From: Diplolepis rosae
Lineage: Eukaryota > Arthropoda > Insecta > Hymenoptera > Diplolepididae
DNA: 64,000 bases
Assembly (NCBI GenBank): GCA_030998225.1
Contig: JAPYXD010000450.1
Location: 682,001-746,000 of the forward strand
Direction: 5' to 3'
In this document: positions 22,348 to 34,447 of the stretch, one piece after another
Layout of the letters: the number at the start of each line of letters is the position of its first letter
How positions within the stretch are numbered: position 1 is the stretch's first letter
Notes under the pieces: model-generated
Databases searched by the model: none
What the model saw: the letters and a program-made list of their open reading frames with translations, nothing else
Told to the model about the DNA's origin: nothing
Translations under genes and position numbers: made by a program

Positions 22348-24427
22348 ATGTCGGTTCCATCACGAGACAGCAGTAAAAAGGGCACTATAACTCGTAGCCA
22401 AGCTAAGAAAAATCCAATTTTAGGGGAAGAAATTAAAGAAACTTCGCAAGGTCTGCTTAAACCAAAACGAAAAACCCGAGAAGATATAGATAAATTTTCG
22501 CAATATTCAGAAAAATCGAGTGCATTAGATCAAACTGATCTGTTAGACATCAACGATGGAAGTATTTCTGATCCCGATACCAGTGCTCAAAATAAATCAA
22601 TAATTGAATCAAAAAACCCAAAGAGCCCATTTCTTGATAAGTTAAAAACTTTCATCAGACCGAATAATAGCATCATTATTGCAGAAGATAAGTACAACGA
22701 TACACCACAAATTAACCAGTCATTTGACGATACCACAGGAGATATAACACTAAGAGAAGAATCAATATTTGAAAGCATCGCAGCAAATTCTACTTTGTAT
22801 GATAAAACTTTATGCCCAGATCAATTTAGTGATATTTCAAACGATAAAATTTTTACCCTACCTCAGAAAAGATACAAATCAATAGATCCATTTGCAACAA
22901 AGTCGCAACTAAATAGGACTCCAGAATTCTTGAACCAAACAACAATATTTAACAACCCAAATTTAGAATTACAGCAAATACCGAAAAAGCTCTTAATTCA
23001 CCAAAATTTTCATACCGGTTACCAACCTCTAGGAAATCTGAAAAAGAAGTTTTAATAAATAAATTACCAAATAATTTGCCGAATAATTTACCAATACAAC
23101 CTACCGAAATGAATTTACCGACAAACCAACAAGTATCTCTACGAGATGCTTTAGAAATTGTTCCATATTTTGACGGATCAAGTAAAGTACCATTAACAAT
23201 TTTTATCGAAGCTTGTAAAAAAGCCAAAGAAATGGTCCCTAATGCAGAAGCAAATTTGGTAATATTGTTAAGAAGTAAACTTACAGGAGAAGCAAGAAGA
23301 TGTATCATCGGAAATTATTTTAATAATTTAGAGGACTTCATTTCAAAATTAAAAACCATTTTTGGCCCTTCAAAAACTGTATACCAGCTACAAGGAGATT
23401 TAGGCAGAATATATATGCGGGAAAATGAAAGTGTTTTATCTTATGCAATACGCATACAGGAAATTGCAGCAGAAATCCTCGAATGTCATAAACAAAATAA
23501 TAATGGTAAAGAATCTGCTCAATTTGAAAACAACTTAGAAAGAGACGCGATCGATTGATTTAACAGCCAGAAACGAACTACGAAGAGGAAACAGACAATA
23601 TTCATTATTTCAAGAAGCTGAAAAACCAACACATAATAACCGAGAATTCGCAAAAACAATTAAAATTAACTTAGCGCGAGAAGAACCAATTAAATGTCAA
23701 ATCTGTCAGAAAATAGGTCACACAGCAGCAACCTGTTTTCAATATATTCAACAAATAACAAATAAAAGCTTACAAGGGAATCAGTCAAGAAATAACTTAA
23801 ATAGAGAAAATTCAATACGAGGGAAATAGGCAGGGTCAGGGAAATCAGTGGAGACCCTCACAGAGATATCAGATGCAAAACCCAAATCAAGAAAGAGCTA
23901 GAAACGATTATAGAGACATAAATATTTCCCCAACCCACCCAAATTTTTCCCAAAGAAATAGATTCAACCAAAACCCAAACTTTATTCGGAATAATCAAAA
24001 TGTGTATCGCAATCCTACTCAAAATAATCAAAGTCGAAATTTTAACCAAAATTCGAATTTTAACAGAAATTTTTCAAATTTCAATAGAAATCTTAATCAA
24101 GGTCAAAATTTCAATCGAAACAGGAATTTCAATCAAAACCCTTATTTCAACCAAAGACAAAATTATAATGCAAACTACAGTCAAAATAGAAATCAGAATC
24201 CAAATTTTAATCAGAACCCAAATCCAGGTCAAAATTTTGAACTTATTTGCTATTCATGTAACACACCAGGACATACATCTAGGAATTGTAACAAACAATT
24301 TAATATGAATCAACAATTACAACAACCACCACAACAACAGCAACAGCAACAGCAACAACAACAAGAATTTGATAAACAGGAAAACTCCAATGCCCTTCCC
24401 GGAATGGGTGCACAAAGGAGGGCTTAA
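22348..24427 (+). pseudogene. gag: gag of element A, broken
   Basis: It starts at ATG 22348 directly after the 133-bp array. Open pieces are 22348-23055, 23076-23558 and 23873-24427 in shifting frames. The N-terminus carries TRSQAK, as does the gag of element 2. The capsid-like part (QVSLRDALE, RSKLTGEARR, VYQLQGDLG) is Gypsy-type. Two CCHC knuckles follow: CQICQKIGHTAATC in the broken stretch near 23697-23740 and CYSCNTPGHTSRNC near 24247-24290. Between them is a long Asn/Phe/Gln-rich low-complexity region. The end, QENSNALPGMGA, nearly matches the gag end of element 2. Expected roles are capsid formation and genome packaging. Confidence 0.85.
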
Positions 24428-24545
24428 ATGAACAATTGAATGCACCTAATTTTATAGAAAATAAAACAGAAAAGTCAATTTAAGTACAAGTAATACAATT
24501 CCTCATATAATTCTATCAGCTGAAGGATTAAAAAATCCTATACAC

Positions 24546-25852
24546 ATGATGATAGATATAGGAGCCGGATCAAATTTAATCAAACAACAAGCAGTCAAAA
24601 CAAACGTGAAAATAAATAAATTTGAATGTCTAAAGCTAACAGGTATAAATGAACACCCTGTATTTACACTTGGCCAAATAACAATCAATATTTTTGGCTA
24701 CTTGACTACCCTCAACATAATACCGAACGAAGTACCTATTGAACATGATGGTATATTAGGTACAGAGTTTTTCAGAAACAATAACGCAAAAATTAATTAT
24801 GCAGAAAAACAGCTTGAAATAAATGACAAAATTTACCCATTCGAAATGCAAGAAACTATATTGGTACCAGCAAGAACAATTTCAGATTTTTATGTAAGAA
24901 TTAAAAACAATGAACAAAAACAGGGATTTATTCCACAGCTACATCTACGTAATGGAGTTTATTTAGGAAATGCAATTGTCTCTAATAACAACAATAAAGC
25001 GTACATGAAAATATTCAATACAAACACACAACCTCAAAAGTTAAACATACCAACTGTTGAACTAATTGATTTTGAAGAAGTGCCAATACACGAAGAAAAA
25101 AAAACCATCACAAAAACAAATTTAGAAGAAGGAAAAGAATTTAATTTTTAAAACAAATTTTCAATGATTTTATTAGTCAGATTCCAAAAATAAATGATTA
25201 TGATCAATCACTTAACATTTCAAATAAAAATCGGGAGAATTCCATTTAAGAATTATTAAGATTAGATCATTTAAATCAAGAAGAAAAGCAACATGTTGAA
25301 AATTTAATCCAAAAATATGCAGATCGTTTTCATATACCAGGAGAAGCCTTAGGAGCAACAACTGTCTTACAACATAACATTCCGACAACAGATGATCAAC
25401 CTATATTTTCAAAACAATATAGATTCCCTCCGGTACATAAAGAAGAAATTTCACGACAAGTAAATGAGCTGGTCAATAATAAAATTATCAAACCTTCACA
25501 ATCACCATATAACACACCTGTTTGGATAGTACCAAAGAAATTAGACTCACATGGAAATAGGAAATGGCGAATGGTACTCGATTTTTGCAAACTTAATGAA
25601 AAAACGATTGGAGATTCTTACCCTTTACCGAATATTATTGATATTTTAGACCAATTAAGATCAGCTCAATATTTTTCTGTATTTGATCTTGCTTCAGGAT
25701 TTCATCAAATAAAAATGAGTCCAGAAGATTCTCATAAGACAGCTTTTTCAACCCCCTATGGCCATTATGAATTCGACCGTATGCCATTTGGTTTGAAAAA
25801 TGCACCAGCTACTTTTCAGCGATTAATGGATTTAGTTTTAACAGGACTTTAA
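24546..25852 (+). pseudogene. pol: pol of element A: protease and first part of reverse transcriptase
   Basis: The protease motif reads MMIDIGAGSNLI; element 2 has DTG at this place, so the Thr of the aspartic protease triad is Ile here. HDGILGTEFF follows as the second protease motif. The frame stops near 25150. RT begins in another frame near 25250 and reaches the fingers and palm ([36 protein letters not shown]) at 25571-25852. A TAA at 25850-25852 lies just before the YLDD box. Relative to gag, the pol frame is not the -1 frame expected, so an indel separates them. Confidence 0.85.
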
Positions 25853-28159
25853 GGAACCGAATTATTTGTCTACCTAGATGACATCGTTTTATATGCAAAT
25901 TCCTTAGAAAAACACGACGAAAAATTTAACAAACTGATGGAAAGACTAAGCGCAGCAAATCTTAAATTACAGCCAGATAAATGTGAATTTTTACGTCCAG
26001 AAGTTGCATACTTAGGACATATAATAGACAAAGAAGGAGTACGCCCAGACCCTAAGAAAATAGAAGCAGTAAAAAGCTTTTCAACTCCCAAAAACCCTAA
26101 GAATATCAAGCAATTTTTAGGACTAGCTGGATATTATAGAAGATTCATTGATGGATTCTCTAAAATTGCAACACCCTTGAACCAACTTTTAAAGAAAGAT
26201 GTAAAATTCAATTGGTCAGAAAAGCAGCAAGAAGCATTTGAACTTATAAAAGAAAAATTGTGTGAAGAACCCCTTTTACAAAGACCAGACTTCTCACAAC
26301 CTTTCATTTTAACAACTGATGCGTCAGGATTCGCTATAGGAGGAATACTTTCTCAAGGTAAAATAGGTAAAGATAAACCTATAGCTTATACTTCTACATC
26401 ATTGAACGATTGTGAAAGAAAATATGACACATATGAAAAAGAAGCATTAGCAATTATTTATTGTGTAACATATTTTCGCCCTTACTTATATGGACGAAAA
26501 TTTACCTTAGTCACAGACTATAAACCATTAGTATGGTTTCAAAACTCGAAAGACCCTTGCTCACGAGTAACTAGGTGGAAACTAAAACTGGCAGAATATG
26601 ATTTTGATGTTGCATACAAAGCAGGTAAAACTAATGTGAATGCAGACGCTTTATCTAGAGACCCTATCGATTTAGATGATATTGAAAATGATGGTATAAA
26701 TAATAAGAATAGTATTGAAATAAATTTAATTGAACAAAGAAATGCAAAAAGCATATCTGATTTTAAATGTAAGAAAGAGGTACCAGAAACAAATCTTACA
26801 TGCTATGAAAAAATTGATAATGATGTAACTGAAGGAAATATTAAAGAAAATAATTATAAGGAATCTAAACAATTTATGAACAGGAAGAATATATCTAAAA
26901 ATAAGAATAATCGAAGAAATTATGATGGATTAAAATATAAGGCTATTGAAGATGAAGATACTGATTATAGTTATTTAAGAGGAAACGAAGAGATACTGAC
27001 AAATGATGGAAATTTAATTAATAATATGAAAAATAAGGAACAAAATGATTACATAAATATTGAAGATTTCGAGAAACAAAAAATTTGTGAAAATTATGAA
27101 GAAATTAAGGAATTATACGAAGGAACGTTATTTAAAAATATTAATAAACACTATTGTGATGATTTTAATGAAGGAAAAATTGATGAAAATGACACTGAAG
27201 AAATTAAACATTTATTAAAAGAAGAATACTTATTAAAAAATGATGATTATAATGATGGAAAAAGTTGTATTGAATTAGATCTTAAGAATACAAAAAAAGA
27301 AGCAATATATGAAAACAATGAACAAACTACTGAGCAATCGGACGAGGAATTTAATATAATTAATAAAAGGTTAATTAATGTAATAATGAATAAAATGAAA
27401 AATAAGGAAAATGAAATCGCTTTTTGCAAGTCAATTAATGAAGAAAATATTTCTGAAACATTTGTTTCACAATTTTTAAAATGCGTTATAGACTCGATTC
27501 CAACTTTATTAGAAAATAAAGAAGAATGTTATGCTATGCAAACAAGGGGTCAGTTAAAAAATTTGAGAAATATGAATATGGATAAAAATGAAGATACTAA
27601 TAAAAATAAACTACTAAGAAATGTTGAAGTAACGAATAAGATACAAAAGAAGCGTGGAAGGCCACGAAAGATTATTCAAGAAGTACAATTACATGAACCA
27701 ATTAAAAAAAGAGGTAGACCCAGAAAAGTTATAAATGAATCACCTGAGAATGATAAAAAACGTAAATTTCTAGAATCAGAAGACGAATCTGATTCTGATG
27801 CAGATTATGATATCAAGCAAAAGCCTATAGCAAATAAGAAGAAAAAACATGTTAAGGAAGATGAAAAATTTAAAGAAGGAAGTTATTTTGAATCAAATTC
27901 TGACTTATCAAGTAAAAACGAAGAAGAAATCCAGGAAAATTTTCAAACTGTAGAACAAGGAAACGAAAACAAACAACCGGATATACTAGAAATAGAGAAT
28001 TCTGAAAACTCTGACGAAGACGATTTTACAGAAGAAAGACCACCCCCAGAGCCACCCCCTGATCAACCTTCAACATCCGGATTGCCTAGGACACAGAAAA
28101 ATATAGTTGAATTCCGAGACCAATTAACGATGAGAAAAGATAAAAAGTTTGTAGAGTAA
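25853..28159 (+). pseudogene. pol: pol of element A: RT palm, RNase H and long linker with AT-hooks; integrase absent
   Basis: The YLDDIV catalytic box lies at about 25869. Connection ([29 protein letters not shown]) and RNase H ([34 protein letters not shown]) follow in an open frame from 25937. After NADALSRDP, where integrase normally starts within a short distance, about 500 residues of Asn/Asp/Glu/Lys-rich sequence follow. They include two AT-hook cores (KKRGRPRK, KRGRPRK; nt about 27646-27735), an acidic ESDSDADYD block and a PPPEPPP motif. It stops at 28157-28159 after QLTMRKD, a string also present before the integrase of element 2. Integrase and envelope have therefore been deleted in this copy. 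Confidence 0.85.
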
Positions 28160-28301
28160 ATTTTAAAGTTTCTGTAAAGAAAGATAATAAATTTTATACA
28201 GATAGATATATGATTTTCACGCGATGTGACACATTTTTTCATAAATTTAAGTAAAGTGGACAAGTAAGTTCGAACATGTTAATTTCATCCCCATGTTCAA
28301 A

Positions 28302-28316
28302 CAAAAGGGGGGAGGT
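28302..28316 (+). promoter_or_regulatory. Polypurine tract and LTR start, first of two
   Basis: AAAAGGGGGGAGG followed by TGTCACGTCCCGTAAC. The preceding TTTCATCCCCATGT block also precedes the second tract at 29527. It would prime plus-strand DNA at the left edge of a 3' LTR. Confidence 0.65.
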
Positions 28317-28377
28317 GTCACGTCCCGTAACTATCACAAATACGATTGAGTTAAAATTGATAAAATACAAAAACATG

Positions 28378-29240
28378 AAAAATATATATATATATGTGTG
28401 TGTGTTGTATATGTGTGACAGATATATAAAGAATAAACCTATGTAACTATATGTGTTCTTTTAAACAAATAATGTCGATTGAATATCTTGAATAACAAAA
28501 ATGAAATTATATGTATATGAATTGACAAACATCGATAAAGCAAGAAAAAAAAATATATATGTGTGTCAGATATAAAAAAATAAACCTCTGTAATTATATG
28601 TGTTCTTTTTAAACAAATAATGTTAACTAAATATCTTGAAAAACGAAATTATGTATATATATATATGAACAAAAAAATAATATTGATAAAGCAAAATACA
28701 AAAACATGAAAAAAATATATATATGTGTGTGTGTTTTGTATGTGCGATAGATATCTGAAAAAGTAAGCTTAAGAATGATATGCGTTTTTTTTTTTTTAAT
28801 AAATAATATTAATACATATTGAACATATTAATTAACAGAAAAAATGAAATTATATGTATACAAATTTACAAAAACAAAACAAACAAAATATATATATGTG
28901 TGTGTGTTTTGTATGTGCGATAGATATCTGAAAAAGTAAGCTTAAGAATGATATGCGTTTTTTTTTCTCTTTCGAATAAATAATATTAATACATATTGAA
29001 CATCTTAATTAACAGAAAAAATGAAATTATATGTATACAAATTTACAAAAAGGAAAAAACAAACAAAATATATATATGCGTGTGTGTGTAACAGATTTCT
29101 CATATAAACTTTATTATTGTGTGCGTTTTTTCAAAAAAATAATGATGTTCAATTATAATTTATCAACATAATTAGTAAGACTATTCATACAAATTTATTA
29201 TTAAACAAAACAATTATAAAAAAAAAATATATAAACATAA
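28378..29240 (+). repeat. Five degenerate ~170-bp tandem repeats
   Basis: Units start with AAATATATATATGTGTGTG near 28383, 28550, 28712, 28888 and 29068. They continue with an ATAAACCT or AGTAAGCTTAAG block, a T-run and a GAAATTATATGTATA block. Units three and four are the most alike. The array lies between the two polypurine tracts and has no gene. Confidence 0.75.
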
Positions 29241-29526
29241 TGAAATTATGCAAGCGTGTGCAATAGAAAATTTTCTTCAAGCTTGGTATATCGATGAGTT
29301 TGTAACATTATAATAAGTATCAATATATGCAAATCTGAAATTTTTTTCGAATATTATTAGGACCGATTATACGGAAACATTTTTTTTGTGTGTAAACTGA
29401 TGTATTTAAGAAAATGCAATTATCAACCATGGAAATACCAATGTAAATTACGGAAAATTTTTTAACTTTTTTAATTTAATATCTTCGAAAGTTTGTACAC
29501 GGTCATTTCATCCCCATGTAAAAACT

Positions 29527-30388
29527 TAAGGGGGGAGGTGTCACGTCCTGTGACCATCTCTAGTACATAAATAATAATAATACTTTTTATGTTAATCAAC
29601 GAATCTACAATTGTAAAGCACGCGGAAGCATTAGGTGCGTAATGTAAACAAGTTGTAAAGGGAAAGAGAGAAGTGAGAAACGATGAATGAACATAGTAAA
29701 GGTATTAGCTATTTTTGGAAGAGGAACTCCGTCTCACCGTGTTATGTCAAAAAACCTCCCAGACCGGTAGGCACAGGTAGAAGATTAAGCGGGGGGTCTG
29801 CCGCTACGGAAAGAAGGAAAATCGGAGAAACCAAAGAGTGGGAGTACTGCTCTAGATCTTTTCCTAATATGGCAATTCTGACCACCGGAAAAGACAAGTT
29901 TAGCACGCACCGAACTTAAAACCAGCATTTAACAAAACAATTCTTGGAAAACACGTCTACGCGTTGTTCCTGACTCATACTATCCACTAATAGAGGGGAT
30001 TTTGCCCCAAATGAGGGCCTATAAAACTAGCTGCTAATTGGCAAAAGTTAGTGTCTTTTCAACCATCGCCCGGCACTCGGCTACCAACGAGTTTCTCCAG
30101 TGTCTTTTCAACTATCGCCCGGCACTCGGCAGTGTCTTCTTCAGTCTTCGTCCGGCATTCGTTTTCATCAAGTACCATCAGTCAGCATTCTTCGCCCCGT
30201 CTTCAGTATAAATTCTTCAAGTCCCAATTATTCAGTTCGACAACTTTATAATACTCCCCAAGTATCTTCAAGTATCGGAGCATACCGGTCACAAGTTAAG
30301 TTAAGTTAAGTAAGTCCTTTTAATCATCAACCCAGAAGGAATTCATATTTAGAAATCTCAATCTCCCCCCCCCCTCTCTCTCTCTCTT
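29527..30388 (+). repeat. Second polypurine tract and 3' LTR of element A
   Basis: TTAAGGGGGGAGG precedes the LTR start at 29539. The LTR matches the 5' copy for about 375 bases. A TATAAAA box lies at about 30021. Short tandem repeats around GTGTCTTTTCAAC.ATCGCCCGGCACTCGG (30050-30130) then fall in the likely R region. The LTR stops inside a C-run and short CT tract at 30388, without the terminal ~190 bases present in the 5' LTR, so it is truncated. Confidence 0.75.
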
Positions 30389-31470
30389 AATTTTTAAAAA
30401 TACTTATTTGGCGGTATTAACTACCCTAGAATTTCGGGCTTTTCAAATACACAAGAATCATTTTTGAAAAAATAACCCCTATCACCGAAAAGTAACCCTT
30501 AATTTTTGAAAACACATTTTGAACAAAAAAAACTATTTGAGAATATTGGGCTATTTTCGGGCTCTTTAAAAATGTCTATATCGATTTTTTGGCCCAACCC
30601 TTAACACCAAAATGCACCCCTGCATGGCTATGTAGAGGCGACTTTCACTAAAATTCATCTTTTTGCAAATTTTATGGTCTAGGAAGACTACGATTTTTGG
30701 GCTTTTCAAATATGTTTATATCGGTTTTTCGGCTCCAACCCTTAACACAGAAATGCACCCCTACATGACCATGTAGAGACGACTTTCACTAAAATTCATT
30801 ATTAATTTTCATAGACTTTTCTATACAAGTGGTAAATTCAAATTAACGTTCTTGTATATCATGAAAAATTAATGTACGTTCTTATTAAATTTGATGATTT
30901 TTGAATCACAATATATTAAAATTAACAAACATTGTCAAAATATATGCCCAAGTGTATGAAAATTCAAATTTCAGTTTGTTTTTTTTTTGAGATGAAAGTA
31001 TATTAAATTTAATATACGTTACTAAAAAAATCTTTCATTACACGTAATGGAAGTTTAATACTTAAATTTATAAAAATATTTTTTTGAAAATTTAGGAGTG
31101 ATAATAAAAATAATAAAATACCAATGTATTTTAGAATGAATATCGTAGGGCAGTTCTCCTTTGCATAGAATCATTATACATTTATTTCAAAAAATTAAAT
31201 TCTTTTTTATTTGTAAAAAAAATATGTAAAATTTAATTAACATTTTACATACAAATAGTTAGTAAATTATTGCATATGCACATTGAAAAACATAATCATA
31301 AATGTTATCCTATTTTATGTAAAGCTCTAGCTTTTTTAATACAAAATGCGTTTTTATAAGGATTTATATAAGTAATATTATATTTGACATATATTAGTAT
31401 GACGGTGTTAGATTGAAAATAAGGTCATGTGTGGGGTAACAATAAATTTTTTTCATGTATTCTTTGGTTT
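30389..31470. repeat. Foldback left arm (inner part) and AT-rich core
   Basis: 30389-30830 is the continuation of the left arm and inversely matches 33150-34160. It includes two inverted copies of the 142-bp module (blocks AACCCTTAACACCAAAATGC and AACCCTTAACACAGAAATGC). From about 30830 to 31470 the sequence is AT-rich with no ORF. Confidence 0.65.
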
Positions 31471-31620
31471 TTCGCTGAGATCATTGTATTCAACCCATTG
31501 TCCACTTTTGCTCAAGAATATAGCTGTATAATGACCTATATTGAAGTGGTCTTCAGACCTTCTTCTCGGAGGTTGATTAAAGTTAATAATCCCTCGTAGT
31601 GTGTATTACTGTTTATGGAA
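31470..31620 (-). pseudogene. Ubiquitin-specific-protease-like fragment
   Basis: On the minus strand a short open stretch ending near 31474 reads LRGIINF, then GHYTAIFLSKSGQWVEYNDL. It resembles the catalytic-His box of peptidase C19 enzymes (GHYTA....W...DD). A stop lies just upstream at about 31615, so only the domain end survives. Together with 32080-32715 it suggests that the foldback element once carried a minus-strand gene with a cysteine-protease domain. Confidence 0.5.
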
Positions 31621-32079
31621 AATCAACTTTGTCGGGATTCTTTAAGTGGTGATCGGGAATCGTACCCATTTAATTCTTGGACTTCAAGGAATAGAAATTT
31701 GCCTTAAAATATAAAGTTTTATGAATTAACATGAACATCGTCAGTGAATAATTTCGTACTGGAAAAGAATTTGACGTAGATTATCAATGTATCTTTTAGT
31801 TTCCATGAAGTTCTTATGAGTTATAATAATTTAACTTTAAGAGCACAGAAAAGAGGTTTTTGAATAGGTCTTAGGGAAAGCATAGGTGCCTTTAAACAAA
31901 ACCGGGAAGGCATTAGAGTGTCTCTTCCATGTGTTCTTCGTACGCATGCAGGGAAAAAAATATTTCAATAAAGTTTATAGAACTGTTCAAGAGTTGTGGA
32001 TACAGGTTCTGCATTTTATATTGAAAAGTTCTAAAAAAATTTCAAAACTCCGTTTCGTAAATACCTGTATCCCCAATTC

Positions 32080-32715
32080 TTAAACATGTAGCTTTCTATC
32101 TTGACTATGAGCACATTTGTTACATGTGTAGCGCTGTCTTAAACTATATGTTTCTCTCATTAACTGTGCACACAATTTATCTATAACTGCTGCACAATCT
32201 AACAAAACGCACTGATATTCAGTATTTTCATTGCTTGCTTTGAATAAGGGATATAAAATTTCGGCCCGTTGTTTATATATTTGGCTGCTTATCCACTTTT
32301 CGGCTGCTATCCCAATAAGCTCAAAGAAGCGGTTTTCAGTGGCAAGTATATTAATTTGCGCTATAAATAGATGTCTGTCTACATAAGTGCCAAATATCAA
32401 CTGGAAGAGACTAACGGAGGACAAGTATTGTTCAATGCGAATTTTTTATCATGAATCTTGATTGGTTTTAATTTTATGACACTCCCGTTTTTAAAATGGG
32501 TTCTGCTGACAGTTTTTTATAAAATAGAAATTCATTGTCCAAATATAAATCATTGGGCTTAACAGATGCATTATCATTTAAACCTCTCCAGTTTTCTTCG
32601 TGTCTAATGGAAGCGATTTCATCTGTCGACTGTTTGCATGACAAACATAGTCGTTCTTCCTCATATCCTTCTGATTCTATGTCTATGACTTCAGATTCAA
32701 TGGTATTTAACTATC
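32080..32715 (-). pseudogene. Decayed minus-strand protein of the foldback element
   Basis: An open stretch 32080-32424 encodes about 114 residues with a helical, coding-like composition and a C-terminal CNKC. Upstream on the same strand (to about 32715) an acidic stretch with CLSC and LYLDNEFLFYKK reads open in a separate frame segment. Both look like remains of one gene whose end may be the USP-like fragment at 31470-31620. I do not recognise the main domain. Paired Cys residues suggest zinc binding. Confidence 0.4.
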
Positions 32716-32814
32716 CATGGTAGATAGAGTAAAGCGTTAAAAAAATGTAAAAAACTAAAAAAGAAGAAAGGCAAACAATAACTTTTGAATGAAGAAAATA
32801 AGTAGAAACTGACA

Positions 32815-34020
32815 TGGCCATGCAGGGGTGCATTTTGTTGTTAAGGGTAGAAGCCCAAAAATCGATATAAAGATATTTGAACAGCCCAAAAATCATAGAG
32901 TGCTTGCAGACGTTAAAATTTCCGAAAAGATGATTTTTATTCAAAGTCGTCTTTACATGGCCATGCAGGTGTGCATTTTGGTGTTAAGGGTAGAAGCCCA
33001 AAAATCATAGTCTTCCTAGACCATAAAGTTTGAACATTAGCATATATTTTGATAATATTGATTAATTTTAATATATTTTGATTAAAAAATCATCAAATTT
33101 AATATGAACGAACATTAATTTTTCATGATATACAAAGACATTAATTTGAATTTACCACATGTATAGTAAAGTCTATGATAATTAATAGTGAATTTTAATG
33201 AAAGTCATATCTACATAGCCATGTAGGGGTGCATTTCGGTGTTAAGGGTTGGAGCCCACAAACCGATATAAACATATTTGAAGAGCCCAAAAATCAGAAA
33301 ATCTTCCTAGACCATAAAGTTTGCAAAAAGATGAATTTTAGTGAAAGTCATCTCTCCATGGCCATGCAGGGGTGCATTTTGGTGTTAAGGGTTGGAGCCC
33401 AAAAATCGATATAGACATATTTGAAGAGCCCATAAAACATAGTCTACCTAGACCATAAAGTTTGCAATAAGATGAATTTTAGTGAAAGTCGTCTCTACAT
33501 GACCATGCAGGGGTGCATTTCGGTGTTAAGGGTTGGAACCCAAAAATCGATATGGACATTTTTAAGGAGCCTGGAAATGAGAGAGTGCTTGCAGACGATA
33601 AAGTTCCCAAAAAGATGATTTTCAGTCAATGTGGTCTCTACATGGCCATGTAGGGGTGCATTTTGATGTTAAGGGTTAGAGCCAGAAAATCCATATGGAC
33701 ATTTCTGAAGAGCCCGAAAATCAGAGAGTACTTCTAGACGTTAAAATTTCCGAAAAGATAATTTTCAGTCAAATCGTCTTTACATGGCCATGCAGGGGTG
33801 CATATTGCTGTTAAGCGTTGGAGCCAGAAAATCAATATGGACATTTTTGAAGAGTCTGAAAATCAGAGAGTGCTTGCAGACGTTAAAATTTCCGAAAAGA
33901 TGATTTTTATTCAAAGTCGTCTTTACATGGCCATGCAGGTGTGCATTTTGGTGTTAAGGGTTGGAGCCCAAATATCGAATATCAAAATATCAATATCAAT
34001 AGTATATAAAATAGTTTTTT
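32815..34020 (+). repeat. ~142-bp tandem modules in the right foldback arm
   Basis: The string CCATG.AGGGGTGCATTT recurs near 32817, 32958, 33221, 33359, 33501, 33644, 33786 and 33927. Spacing is 138-143 bases except for one longer gap, where about 120 bases of arm core (33030-33190) are inserted. Two inverted copies lie in the left arm. Short ORFs recur in each unit but change frame and start, so they are not called. Confidence 0.8.
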
Positions 34021-34447
34021 TGTTCAAAATGTGTTTTCAAAAATTAAGGGTCGCTTTTCGGTGATAGGGGTTGTTTTTTCAAAAATTATTCTTGTGTATT
34101 TTTCAAAAGCCCGAAATTCTGGGGTAGTTAATACCACCAAATAAGTATTTTTTAAAATTAAGGGTTGCGTGTTAGTGATAGGGGTTGTTTTTTCGAAATT
34201 GATTTTGGGGTATTTCAAGAGCCCGAAAATAGCCCGAAATTCGGGTACAGTCAGTTTTTGAAATTTTTAGGTTTTTATGTACTGGAGGTGCTAGCTGATC
34301 GGGCAGTCAGCACCTCCACCTAAAATTTGGTTTTTTGAGAAAAATACAAGAGCCCAAAAATCGGCATTACCGCCAAAAATTAGCCCGAAAATGTGGCATA
34401 AAGTAAATAGTAATATTCTGTTGTGGAGGTGCCAGCTGATCGGACCT

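Larger units (their letters stand above)
7764..30388 (+). mobile_element. LTR retroelement A (Gypsy class), rearranged and nested
   Basis: A 5' LTR beginning TGTCACGTCCTGTGACC (7764) is repeated at 29539. Between them are a tRNA-Gly primer binding site (17853), long leader repeats, gag, protease, RT and RNase H, and two polypurine tracts. Integrase and envelope are absent. It sits in the left arm of the foldback element: arm sequence stops at 7763 and resumes at about 30389. No clean target duplication is visible, because the 3' LTR ends in a CT tract that abuts the arm. Additional LTR-like starts at 20776 and 28316 suggest the internal part is a recombinant of two related elements. Confidence 0.7.
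7469..34447. mobile_element. Foldback / Mutator-like element (host of the nested LTR element)
   Basis: The left end reads AGATCCGATCAGCTGGCAC; the reverse complement of the right end reads AGGTCCGATCAGCTGGCAC. Inverted similarity continues for several hundred bases (left arm 7469-7763 then 30389-about 30830; right arm about 32815-34447). A perfect 9-bp duplication, gatagcgga, flanks it (7460-7468 and 34448-34456). Nine-base duplications and long inverted arms fit Mutator-like or foldback elements. The arms contain tandem ~142-bp modules. The middle carries decayed minus-strand coding sequence, including a ubiquitin-specific-protease-like fragment. Without the LTR insertion the element would be about 4.35 kb. 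Confidence 0.8.

Noticed and set aside
24000..24308. Ile/Thr-rich ORF overlapping gag
   Set aside because: Shadow frame of the Asn-rich gag tail.
29683..29919. 78-residue ORF in the 3' LTR of element A, with a related reading in the 5' LTR
   Set aside because: It lies in U3 sequence, has no recognisable domain, and its persistence is explained by LTR identity rather than selection.
33229..34064. Repeated small ORFs in the 142-bp tandem modules
   Set aside because: They begin and end differently in each module and shift frame; they are by-products of the tandem repeat.
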